Shown one piece after another: positions 49,275 to 59,173 of a stretch of 64,000 bases of DNA (position 1 is its first letter; the number at the start of each line of letters is the position of its first letter). Source of the stretch: Glutamicibacter nicotianae. GTDB lineage: Bacteria > Actinomycetota > Actinomycetes > Actinomycetales > Micrococcaceae. The notes below the pieces were generated by a model. It was not told where the DNA came from, did no database searches, and saw only the letters and a list, made by a program, of their open reading frames with translations. Location of the stretch: NCBI RefSeq assembly GCF_006539525.1, contig NZ_BJNE01000007.1, positions 62,001 to 126,000 of the forward strand, read 5' to 3'. The position numbers and the translations under genes are program-made.

Positions 49275-50560
49275 TGCGGCATTACCGCGGCATGGACGTC
49301 ACCGACCATCGCATCGAGGTCCCGCTGGACCATGCAGACCCGCAGGGCGAGAAGATCTCGATCTTCGCCCGCGAGATCAGCACCGACGCATCAAAGCCCT
49401 GGCTGCTGTTCCTGCAGGGCGGGCCAGGCGGCAAGTCCCCGCGCCCCGGTTCCCTCTCCGGGTGGCTGGCCGAAGCCACCAAGCACTTCCGCGTACTGCT
49501 GCTGGACCAGCGCGGCACCGGGCTGTCCACCCCGGCCAACCGCAAGACCCTTCCGTTGCGCGGGGACTCGGCGGCCCAGGCACGCTACCTCACGCATTTC
49601 CGGGCCGATTCGATCGTGCGCGATGCCGAGGCGCTGCGCGAGCACCTGGGCATCGCGCGATGGAGCACCCTGGGCCAAAGCTACGGCGGGTTCTGCACCC
49701 TGACCTATCTCTCGCTCTTCCCGCAGTCGCTCACCCGCTGCCTGGTCACCGGCGGGCTGGCCTCGCTGGATGCCGATGCGAAGACCGTCTACCGTGCCAC
49801 CTACCAGCGCATGGCCGAACGCAACCGCGAGTACTTCTCCTGGTATCCCGAGGACTATGAGACGCTGCACAGGATCTACGAGCATGTGCGCGCCAATGAC
49901 GATGAGCGCCTGCCCAACGGCCAGCGCGTCACCGTCCCGCTGGTGCAGATGCTGGGCATGTACCTGGGCGGCAACACCCGGGTGCACCTGCTGCACCACA
50001 TCTTTGAGGAGGCCTTTAGCGATACCCCGGGCGGCGAACGCCTCTCGGACGCCTTCCTCGAAGCGCTGAACGCGCAGTCCTCGTTCGCATCGAACCCGCT
50101 CTATGCGCTGATGCACGAAACCATTTACGCGCAAGGCGAGGCGACCAATTTCGCCGCGGAACAGGTCTTGCCGGAGTTCCCGGATTTCACACACCACGCG
50201 GCGACCCCGTTGCTGACCGGCGAGATGATCTACGGCTGGCATTTCTCCGACGATCCGGCCTTGCGCCCCTTGGAGGATGTGGCCCGCATCCTGGCCGAGC
50301 ACGAGGGCTTCGGCCCGTTATACGACCTGGACGTGCTGGCCAAGAACAAGGTGCCGGTGGCCGCGGCGGTCTACCACGACGATGTATATGTGGACCGCGA
50401 GCTTTCGCTGCGCACGGCCTCGCAGGTGGCAGGATTGCAGGTGTGGGTGACCGAGGACTACCACCATGACGGCATCGGCGATGACGGCCCGGCGATCTTC
50501 CGCCGCCTGCTGGCCATGGCCAATGGCGAGGAACCCCAGGCCGCGTCCAACGACGACTAG
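49274..50560 (+). CDS. Alpha/beta-hydrolase, S33 prolyl-aminopeptidase-like
   Basis: A 428-residue alpha/beta-hydrolase. LQGGPGGKSPRPG (oxyanion-hole HGGPG-type motif) near residue 50, DQRGTGLS, and the nucleophile elbow GQSYGGFC (about 136-143) identify peptidase family S33. It would release N-terminal proline or act on similar small substrates in the cytoplasm, as no signal peptide is seen. The start overlaps the GNAT stop (TAATG). Candidate Asp and His of the triad lie in YHDDVYVD and EDYHHDG. Confidence 0.85.
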   Translation: MRHYRGMDVTDHRIEVPLDHADPQGEKISIFAREISTDASKPWLLFLQGGPGGKSPRPGSLSGWLAEATKHFRVLLLDQRGTGLSTPANRKTLPLRGDSAAQARYLTHFRADSIVRDAEALREHLGIARWSTLGQSYGGFCTLTYLSLFPQSLTRCLVTGGLASLDADAKTVYRATYQRMAERNREYFSWYPEDYETLHRIYEHVRANDDERLPNGQRVTVPLVQMLGMYLGGNTRVHLLHHIFEEAFSDTPGGERLSDAFLEALNAQSSFASNPLYALMHETIYAQGEATNFAAEQVLPEFPDFTHHAATPLLTGEMIYGWHFSDDPALRPLEDVARILAEHEGFGPLYDLDVLAKNKVPVAAAVYHDDVYVDRELSLRTASQVAGLQVWVTEDYHHDGIGDDGPAIFRRLLAMANGEEPQAASNDD

Positions 50561-50596
50561 ACAAGGGAGCCGATCCGTCAGCTGAGATGGCAAACA

Positions 50597-50638
50597 GGCA
50601 ACGCGCTTGAATCCCGCCGAGGATTCAAGCGCGTTGCC
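50597..50638. terminator. Bidirectional terminator
   Basis: A perfect 18-bp stem (50597-50614 with 50621-50638) with a 6-nt loop lies between the convergent S33 hydrolase and MarR genes. Confidence 0.85.
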
Positions 50639-50640
50639 GA

Positions 50641-51108
50641 TTAAGCCTGCTGTCCGTGGGTGTCCAGCTGCGCGGCGACCTGGCCATTGAGCCGTTGCAG
50701 CAGCGGCACCGCCTGCGCCATAACCTGCCGCTCCTCGGCGCTGAAGGAATCGATGCCGCCTGCCAGCGAAGCGATCGCGCGCTGCCGGTAGGCTTCGATC
50801 GCTTCCTTGCCCTCGCTGGTCAAGCTGACCAAGCTGGCACGGCCGTCCTTCGGGTCCGGCTGGCGCTGCACCAACCCGTCATTCTCCATGCGAATGACCA
50901 GGCCGGTCATGGTCGGCTGCGCAACGCGCTGCTCAACAGCCAAGTCTCCCACGCGTTGCGGACCCAAGCGGTCCAAGGTGGAAAGCACCCGCCACGCGGT
51001 GACTGATCGGCCCTGCCCTGCCGCGCGTCCAAGCAGCCGCGACATGGTGCCCGAGGCGAGTGCCACGCCGGTGGCAATATCGCTGGCTTCTGTTGATGGA
51101 TCGCTCAT
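50641..51108 (-). CDS. MarR-family transcriptional regulator
   Basis: A 155-residue winged-helix regulator: RVGDLAVEQRVAQPTMTGLVIRM is the HTH and RQPDPKDGRASLVSLTSEG the wing with the conserved D-x-R. Targets are unknown; MarR proteins commonly sense phenolics or oxidants. ATG at 51108 has AAGGTGA upstream; the open frame continues to 51177 through the terC terminator and is not used. It is alone between two terminators. Confidence 0.88.
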   Translation of the reverse strand: MSDPSTEASDIATGVALASGTMSRLLGRAAGQGRSVTAWRVLSTLDRLGPQRVGDLAVEQRVAQPTMTGLVIRMENDGLVQRQPDPKDGRASLVSLTSEGKEAIEAYRQRAIASLAGGIDSFSAEERQVMAQAVPLLQRLNGQVAAQLDTHGQQA

Positions 51109-51154
51109 GGGAATCACCTTAGCAGAACTGCATAGGCACACTATCCGGGTACGC

Positions 51155-51196
51155 AAAACCCGCCAGGACCAGTTCAAATGAACCGGTCCCGGCGGG
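51155..51196 (-). terminator. Terminator of the terC gene
   Basis: A stem-loop (51159-51196) that on the minus strand pairs fully, with two G-U pairs, and is followed by TTTTGCGT. It lies 24 bp after the terC stop. Confidence 0.8.
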
Positions 51197-51219
51197 GCTG
51201 TTATTCGCGCTACCCGGGG

Positions 51220-52251
51220 TTAGTCGTGCTTCGCGTGCTCAGCGGCGTCGGCCAATGCGGCGGCTTCGGCGTTCGCGGCTGCGCGCTTGCCCCACGGGCT
51301 CCACAGCGAGAGCACGGTGGCGATGACGATCGCGCCGAGGATCACCAGCAGCGAGAGGCCAACGGAGATGTCCAGCCACGCGTAGTGAAGCGGTTCGCCG
51401 CCGTTGATGAACGGCACCTGGTTCTCGTGCAGGGCGTGGAAGACCAGCTTCACGCCGATGAAGGCCAGGATGAAGCTCAGTGCGTGCTTCAGGAAGACCA
51501 GGCGGTTCATCAGCCCGCCGAGCAGGAAGTACAGCTGGCGCAGGCCCATCAGCGCGAAGATGTTCGCGGTGAAGACGATGAACGCGGACTTGGTCAGGCC
51601 GAAGATCGCCGGAATCGAGTCGAAGGCGAACAGCAGGTCGGTCATGCCGATGGTCACGAAGACCAGCACCATCGGGGTGAACAGCTTCTTGCCGTCGACC
51701 ACGGTGCGCAGCTTGGCGCCATCGAAGTCCTTGGAGATCGGCAGCTTGCTGGTCAGCTTGCTGACCAGGCCGCTTTCCTCGTCCTCGTCCTCGTCCTTGA
51801 GCTGGTTCCATGCGGTCCACAGCAGGAAGGCGCCGAAGATGTAGAAGACCCACGACCACTGCTCGATGATTGCGGCACCGAGCACGATGAAGATGGCGCG
51901 CAGGATCAGCGCGATGATGATGCCGAACATCAGCACTTCCTGCTGGTACTTTCGCGGTACCGAGAAGCGGGCCATGATGATGATGAAGACGAACAGGTTG
52001 TCCACCGACAACGCGTATTCGGTGATCCAGCCGGCGTAGAATTCCTGGCCGAGCTGCGGGCCGGCCTGCCACCAGATCAAGCCGCCGAAGGCGATGGCCA
52101 AGCCGATGTAGATGCTGACGAAGATGCCAGCTTCCTTCATGGAAGGAATGTGCGGACGCTTCGTTACGTACAGTAAGTCAGCGGCCAAGATCACGCACAG
52201 GACTACCAGTGCGATGATCTCGAATTGAAGGCTAATTCCAGAAGTGCCCAC
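51220..52251 (-). CDS. TerC/Alx-family membrane protein, probable manganese-related exporter
   Basis: A 343-residue integral membrane protein of the TerC family with about nine helices. The conserved acidic membrane motifs ITEYALSVDNLFVFI and LFAFDSIPAIFGLT are present. E. coli Alx and other members act in Mn2+ export or metal loading of exported proteins. GTG at 52251 is chosen because it precedes the first helix and follows AAAGGT; the open frame to 52398 runs through a riboswitch-like leader and is not coding. Regulation is probably by Mn2+ through that leader. Confidence 0.88.
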   Translation of the reverse strand: MGTSGISLQFEIIALVVLCVILAADLLYVTKRPHIPSMKEAGIFVSIYIGLAIAFGGLIWWQAGPQLGQEFYAGWITEYALSVDNLFVFIIIMARFSVPRKYQQEVLMFGIIIALILRAIFIVLGAAIIEQWSWVFYIFGAFLLWTAWNQLKDEDEDEESGLVSKLTSKLPISKDFDGAKLRTVVDGKKLFTPMVLVFVTIGMTDLLFAFDSIPAIFGLTKSAFIVFTANIFALMGLRQLYFLLGGLMNRLVFLKHALSFILAFIGVKLVFHALHENQVPFINGGEPLHYAWLDISVGLSLLVILGAIVIATVLSLWSPWGKRAAANAEAAALADAAEHAKHD

Positions 52252-52290
52252 GGACGAGCGACCTTTCGTTGGAGGGTATGTCAAAATCGC

Positions 52291-52420
52291 CGCAAGTCTC
52301 TCCGCCGCCTGCACGGTGCCCGAAATCTTGTGGCACCCGTAGTGCTGGTCGGCTGCTGCGCCCGGCGGAACATCATTGGTCCGCGTGTTGACGTTCACAG
52401 CATTGGGATACTCCCCTACG
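52291..52420 (-). ncRNA. yybP-ykoY (manganese) riboswitch candidate
   Basis: On the minus strand the element opens with CGUAGGGGAGUAUCCC and closes with GGAGAGACUUGCG. CGUAGG pairs with CUUGCG (two wobble pairs) to form P1, the 5' loop has the conserved GGGGAGUA, and the 3' side has the purine-rich GAGAGA just before P1, as in known yybP-ykoY RNAs. The element ends 39 bases before the GTG of a TerC-family gene, the commonest target of this Mn2+-sensing class. The inner helices were not fully folded by hand. Confidence 0.72.
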
Positions 52421-52431
52421 TCCAGTGATCA

Positions 52432-52462
52432 AGTGTAGCGCACAGGAACCGCACAGGGTCAG
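52432..52462 (-). promoter_or_regulatory. Promoter of the terC leader
   Basis: TACACT (52437-52432) as -10 and CTGACC (52462-52457) as -35, 19 bp apart, would start transcription about five bases before the riboswitch P1 stem. Confidence 0.45.
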
Positions 52463-52497
52463 TGGATGTCGCCACACTGCGCTGAACAGCACCCTGG

Positions 52498-54585
<2,088 letters not shown>

Positions 54586-54657
54586 GCTTCCAGCATATCC
54601 ACTTGCACCGGCCGATGGCCGCTCGCCCGAGCCAGCTTTCAGCTTAATGCCCAGGTG

Positions 54658-54906
54658 CTACTTGCGCATCCCGTAACGGATCGCATTGCGCTTGACGGTG
54701 CGCTGGATGCTGCTGCCGAAGAAGCCGACGGTCATGACGGTCGCGGCGGCCAGGCCGATCAGGCCCAGCCAGCCGGAAATGTAGACCACCGGCGAATACG
54801 GCCCGGATTCGCTGGCGACGAATTCCTCGCGGCCGCCGAATCCCAGCCACAGCACCAGTGCTGCGGCAAAGGCGAGCAGGGTGGTCCACTTGCAGATCTT
54901 GTACAT
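54658..54906 (-). CDS. Small membrane protein, unrecognised
   Basis: An 82-residue protein with two hydrophobic helices (TTLLAFAAALVLWLGFGG and VVYISGWLGLIGLAAATVMTV) and a basic C-terminus (IQRTVKRNAIRYGMRK). The family is not recognised. Its ATG is 2 bp after the coaE stop, with CAGGAG as ribosome-binding site, so it is translated with coaE. The context does not indicate a function. Confidence 0.7.
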   Translation of the reverse strand: MYKICKWTTLLAFAAALVLWLGFGGREEFVASESGPYSPVVYISGWLGLIGLAAATVMTVGFFGSSIQRTVKRNAIRYGMRK

Positions 54907-54908
54907 TG

Positions 54909-55505
54909 CTACTCCTGTGCTGGGGCCAATTGGCGGTAGAGGGAGGCGACCTGGGCCTCGAGTTCTTCCAGGCTGCCGGAATTATCCAGCAGGTAGTCGG
55001 CCACTGCCGCCCGCTGCTCGTCCGTGGCCTGAGCGGCCATCCGGGCTTCGGCGTCGTCGCGGCTCCAGCCGCGGTCCTGGACCATGCGGCGGATGCGTTC
55101 ATCATGCGGGGCCTGGACGACGATCACGGCATCGAAGCGGTCCGCCTGCCCGGACTCGACCAGCAGCGGGATGTCCTCCACCACCAGCGCACCGGGTGCC
55201 GCGGCCTCGCGCAGGGCATCTGCCTGCTCGCGCACCAGCGGGTGCACGATCTCGTTGAGCTTGGCCCGCTGCGCCGCATCGGAGAATACGATCGCGCCTA
55301 AGGCGGGCCGGTCCAACGACCCGTCGGGCAGCAGAATCCCCTCGCCGAAGGTGTCCTTGATCGCAGCCAGCCCGGGCGTGCCGGGTTCCACGACCTGGCG
55401 GGCTAATGCGTCGGCATCGATGACGACGGCGCCCAATGATGCTAGTTTGGCCGCGACCGCCGATTTTCCGGAGGCCACTCCCCCGGTCAGTCCCACATGC
55501 TTCAT
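54909..55505 (-). CDS. coaE: Dephospho-CoA kinase
   Basis: A 198-residue P-loop kinase performing the last step of coenzyme A synthesis. Walker A GLTGGVASGKSAVAAKLA is at residues 5-22, DADALARQVV follows, and the lid region RMVQDRGWSRDDAEARM is intact. It lacks the extra C-terminal GrpB-like domain found in mycobacterial CoaE. TAGGGT lies exactly six bases upstream of the ATG, suggesting a leaderless start. Divergent from the YigZ gene with only 25 bp between start codons. Confidence 0.95.
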   Translation of the reverse strand: MKHVGLTGGVASGKSAVAAKLASLGAVVIDADALARQVVEPGTPGLAAIKDTFGEGILLPDGSLDRPALGAIVFSDAAQRAKLNEIVHPLVREQADALREAAAPGALVVEDIPLLVESGQADRFDAVIVVQAPHDERIRRMVQDRGWSRDDAEARMAAQATDEQRAAVADYLLDNSGSLEELEAQVASLYRQLAPAQE

Positions 55506-55511
55506 GCTTCC

Positions 55512-55523
55512 ACCCTATAAACT
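55512..55523. promoter_or_regulatory. Abutting divergent -10 elements for coaE and the YigZ gene
   Basis: TAGGGT on the minus strand (55517-55512) is six bases from the coaE ATG. TAAACT on the plus strand (55518-55523) is seven bases from the YigZ ATG. The two hexamers touch, so their polymerases could not occupy the site together. Confidence 0.45.
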
Positions 55524-55530
55524 AAGGGGG

Positions 55531-56205
55531 ATGAACACCAACGACTCGGCCGCGACCCGGTACACGACTTTGACCAGCGATTGCGTGCACGAGCTGGAAA
55601 TCAAGCGTTCGCGCTTCATCACCTACCTCTACCGGGTCGAGACCGAGGCGGCCGCCCGCGAGCATATTGCCGCACTGCGCAAGAGCCACTTCGATGCCCG
55701 CCACCACTGCAGCGCGTTCATCCTGGGCCCCGATCGGATGGCGCAGCGCTCCAACGACGACGGCGAGCCCTCGGGCACCGCCGGCATTCCGATGCTCGAT
55801 GCCCTGGCCAAGCGCGAAATTGCCGACGGCAGCGTGCTCTCGGACGTGCTGGCCGTGGTGGTCCGCTACTTCGGCGGGATCAAGCTCGGCGCCGGCGGGC
55901 TGGTCCGCGCCTACTCCGAGGCGGTGTCCTCCGCGCTGGACCAGGCGCAGCTGCACCTGCGCCAGCGCATGCGGATCCACACCTTCGCCGCCTCCCACGC
56001 CGACGCGGCCCGCTACGAGAACGAACTGCGCGCCGCCGGCTACCAAATCGAGCCGACCGCCTGGCAGGCCGATGCCGCGATCGTGCAGGTCGGCATCCCG
56101 GACACCCCGGAAGCCGCCGACCAGCTGCGCACCCATATCGCCACGCTCACTTCCGGCGCCGGAGAACTGGCCGCCGCCAACACGCAATGGGTTGACCTGA
56201 TTTGA
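55531..56205 (+). CDS. YigZ/IMPACT-family protein
   Basis: A 224-residue UPF0029/IMPACT protein. The N-terminal domain has KRSRFITYLYRVETEAAA, the family segment HHCSAFILG, NDDGEPSGTAGIPMLDAL and VVVRYFGGIKLGAGGLVRAYSEA; a small ferredoxin-like C-terminal domain follows. Eukaryotic IMPACT regulates Gcn2; the bacterial role is not clear. ATG at 55531 is used; the open frame continues back through coaE and is not coding. It overlaps the next gene by 4 bp. Confidence 0.88.
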   Translation: MNTNDSAATRYTTLTSDCVHELEIKRSRFITYLYRVETEAAAREHIAALRKSHFDARHHCSAFILGPDRMAQRSNDDGEPSGTAGIPMLDALAKREIADGSVLSDVLAVVVRYFGGIKLGAGGLVRAYSEAVSSALDQAQLHLRQRMRIHTFAASHADAARYENELRAAGYQIEPTAWQADAAIVQVGIPDTPEAADQLRTHIATLTSGAGELAAANTQWVDLI

Positions 56206-57383
56206 ACACTGCCGCTGATTCCCACGACGCCGACGAGGGCGCCAGCGCGCTGCAGGCCCTGCTTCCCGCGCTGCGCCGCTGGCCCGATGTCGAAGCGCCG
56301 AACCTCTTCGCCGCCGATGCCTCGGACCGGCTCATCCTTGACTCCTGCGCCGCCGCGTCCGGAACCGGCTCCTGGCCGGCATCCATCGCGGTGATCGGCG
56401 ACCACTACGGCGCGCTGGCACTGGGCTCGCTGGCGCTTGGCAGCACGAGCGTGCGCGTGCACACCGATTCGCTCACCGCCCGCCGGGCCATCGAGGCCAA
56501 CCTGGCCCGGCTGATGCCCGAAGCGGCCGAGCGCCTCGACTTCTTCCCGCTCCAGCAGGTCGCCGCGCAGGCCAGCGTCGTCCTGCTGGCCCTGCCCCGC
56601 GGATTGGACGTGCTTGGCGAGCAGGCCGCCGCGGTGGCCGACGTGGCCGCCCCCGGTGCACGGCTGTTCGCCGGCGGCCGGATCAAGCACATGAGCCGTT
56701 CCATGAACGAGGTGCTCGCGGCGCATTTCGAGCGCGTGGACGTCTCGCTGGCCCGGCAGAAGTCCCGGGTGCTCACCGCCAGCAGCCCGCGCGCCGAGCA
56801 GCCCGCCAGCAGCTTCCCGGCCACCGCCACCCACCAGGTGCGCGGCACCAGCTTCACCCTGCATGCCGGTGCCGGGACCTTCGGCAACGCGCGGCTGGAC
56901 CCGGGCACCCGGCTGCTGTTGGAAAACCTGCCGGATCTGTCCGAACACAGCACGCTCGTCGATTTGGCCTGCGGCAACGGCTCGATCGGCATCTTCGCCG
57001 CCCTGCGCAATCCGCAGCTGCGCGTGGACGCCTCGGACCATTCGGCTTCCGCCGTCGCCTCCACGCTGGCCGCCGCGCAGCGCAACCAGCTGGCCGGCCG
57101 CATCACCGCCGTGCAGGATGATGCCCTGAGCCGCCTGCCCGATGCCAGCGCCACACTCATCACGCTGAACCCGCCCTTCCACATCGGCAACACCGTCACT
57201 GCCGACATCGCGTTCAAGCTGATCGACGACGCCGCCCGCGTGCTCGCCCCCGGCGGCACCTTGCTGTGCGTGTTCAACTCGCACCTGCGCTACCGCAGCG
57301 AACTGGTTCGCCGGGTCGGCCCCACCAGGCAACTGGCCCGCGACAAGACCTTCACCGTCACCGCATCCACCCGCGCGCACTAG
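56202..57383 (+). CDS. RlmG/RsmC-like rRNA guanine-N2 methyltransferase
   Basis: A 393-residue two-domain methyltransferase. The C-terminal domain carries SAM motif I VDLACGNGSIGIFAA (about 253-267) and the NPPFHIG catalytic motif, which is the signature of the RlmG/RsmC enzymes that methylate rRNA guanines at N2. The N-terminal domain is a degenerate copy, as in that family. TTG start overlapping the YigZ stop by 4 bp. Which rRNA position is modified cannot be told from sequence. Confidence 0.82.
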   Translation: MNTAADSHDADEGASALQALLPALRRWPDVEAPNLFAADASDRLILDSCAAASGTGSWPASIAVIGDHYGALALGSLALGSTSVRVHTDSLTARRAIEANLARLMPEAAERLDFFPLQQVAAQASVVLLALPRGLDVLGEQAAAVADVAAPGARLFAGGRIKHMSRSMNEVLAAHFERVDVSLARQKSRVLTASSPRAEQPASSFPATATHQVRGTSFTLHAGAGTFGNARLDPGTRLLLENLPDLSEHSTLVDLACGNGSIGIFAALRNPQLRVDASDHSASAVASTLAAAQRNQLAGRITAVQDDALSRLPDASATLITLNPPFHIGNTVTADIAFKLIDDAARVLAPGGTLLCVFNSHLRYRSELVRRVGPTRQLARDKTFTVTASTRAH

Positions 57384-57444
57384 CTTTTCCACAGCCCGCG
57401 TCCCGCCCCGGCACGCCGCGCGCGACCAGCCGCATGCTGGGTCC

Positions 57445-59145
57445 ATGAGCGGAACAATCAGCCAAGCCCTCGCCGGGCTGGCACAAGCAATCGAGGACAC
57501 GCCGGCCCTCAACGTCGACGACGCCCTGGCCTTGGCCGCGTTCCTCCCCCGCCTGCAGCAGACCCTGCTCCCGGACGCTTCGTCCACCCCGCCCTCCGAT
57601 GTTCCGTCCGCAGGCCGCGTGCCGCACTACCTGCACGACCCGCGCTATGCCCTGGCCTTGGCCACCGCCGCCGAGGCAGCAACCCACCAGGGACAGCGCC
57701 TGCAGATCTACGCGGCCCACCTCGTTGAGGACACCGCCGCCCACACCCTCATCCCGGAAGAGCTGGCCGCTGCCCGCGAGAACCGCAGCGATTTCAGCAT
57801 TCCCGCCACGCGCACCGGAGCGCGGCCCGGCTCCCCCGGCCCCGCGACGCTGTTGGCTTCCTGGCTGCGTACCGAGCATTTCGAAGCGAAACGCCGCATC
57901 CAGGCCGCCCACCACGTCTACGCGCAATACGGCTACCAGCACCAGAGGTACCCTGCACAGTTCCCGCTGCTGGCCGAGCGTTTCAATGACCCGCACCAGC
58001 CGCCAGCCGAAGTGCTCAGCGCGGCCCGGCGCCTGGCCGCGCTGGAACCCACTCTGGACGAATTCGCCGCACCGGCCACTGCCTCGGCGCTCAGCGAAGA
58101 CGGCGAGCTGCTTGAATCCGTCGTCGATGAGCACTTGGATGAGCCTGATCCGGGCACCCGCCGCCGCTTGGTCGGCAACTTCCTCAAGGCCCAGAAGGAA
58201 CGACTCGGCAAGAAGCGGCCCGAAGCGCTGGAAGGGGTGTTCCGGCGAGGTGAACGCGACGGGCTGGTTCATTACGATCTCGCCCTGCGCCCCACCCGTG
58301 CGGAGCTCTTCGAGTCGGGCATCTCGCAAATCGACAATCCACGCTCTGCACCGGGCCAGGCCGCGCGCCAAGCTTTCACCGATCCGCTGCAAGACGATCC
58401 AGGGCAAGACACTGGAGACGGCACTTTCTACCGGCCAGGCAGTGGAACCCATCCGGACTTCGTCACCGATGAAGAAGCCGCGGCCAGCGAAGAACCTGGC
58501 CCTGAGCCACTTTCTCCCGCGGCACGCCGTCTCAACGGCCTGTTGAATTTGCTGGAGATCAATTCGAAACGCTTGCAGGAGCTGCTCCACGCAGTGCAGA
58601 ACGGAGAATCCGGACAGGGCACCGAAGATCTTGCTGGCGGCTCCGTCAAGGTCCCCGCCATCACGCCGAAAATCGTGGTAATGCTGACCTTGGATGAGCT
58701 GGAAGGCCGGGCACGAACCCACGGCATCACCCAGCATGGATTCAAGCTCAACGCTACCGACCTGCGCCAGACCCTCGCCAGGGCACGCATCATCCCGATG
58801 GTGCTCGGCGGCAAGGGCGAGCTGCTGGATATCGGCCGCAGCCAACGCAAGCATCCGGGATACATGCGGCTGGGTATCGCCGTGCGCGATCGCGGCTGCA
58901 TTGTGCCCGGGTGCACCATGGATCCCGAGCGCTGCAACATCCACCACATCTGGTTCTGGTCCGAGGGCGGTGTCACCGCGGTCTATTGGAGCGCGATGCT
59001 CTGCGACACGCATCATCATGACGTGCATGCCGGACTGATCAAGGTCATTCCCGATGGCGGGGTGCCCAAGGTCATCCTGCCCAGCTTCATCGATCCTGCC
59101 CAGCAACCGGTACGCAACAACTACCACATGGCAGCGGCCGCCTAG
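57445..59145 (+). CDS. DUF222/13E12-type protein with C-terminal HNH endonuclease domain
   Basis: A 566-residue protein. A long helical N-terminal DUF222-like region is followed, near residues 480-530, by an HNH nuclease: RDRGCIVPGCTMD, CNIHHIWFWSEGG and LCDTHHHDVH, with paired cysteines for a structural zinc. Such genes occur in multiple copies in Actinobacteria, resemble the mycobacterial 13E12 repeat family and may be mobile or selfish in origin. No intron or repeat borders are seen here. CATGCT six bases before the ATG may be a -10. Confidence 0.85.
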   Translation: MSGTISQALAGLAQAIEDTPALNVDDALALAAFLPRLQQTLLPDASSTPPSDVPSAGRVPHYLHDPRYALALATAAEAATHQGQRLQIYAAHLVEDTAAHTLIPEELAAARENRSDFSIPATRTGARPGSPGPATLLASWLRTEHFEAKRRIQAAHHVYAQYGYQHQRYPAQFPLLAERFNDPHQPPAEVLSAARRLAALEPTLDEFAAPATASALSEDGELLESVVDEHLDEPDPGTRRRLVGNFLKAQKERLGKKRPEALEGVFRRGERDGLVHYDLALRPTRAELFESGISQIDNPRSAPGQAARQAFTDPLQDDPGQDTGDGTFYRPGSGTHPDFVTDEEAAASEEPGPEPLSPAARRLNGLLNLLEINSKRLQELLHAVQNGESGQGTEDLAGGSVKVPAITPKIVVMLTLDELEGRARTHGITQHGFKLNATDLRQTLARARIIPMVLGGKGELLDIGRSQRKHPGYMRLGIAVRDRGCIVPGCTMDPERCNIHHIWFWSEGGVTAVYWSAMLCDTHHHDVHAGLIKVIPDGGVPKVILPSFIDPAQQPVRNNYHMAAAA

Positions 59146-59173
59146 CTCGCGGTCCTACGGCATCCATACCAGG

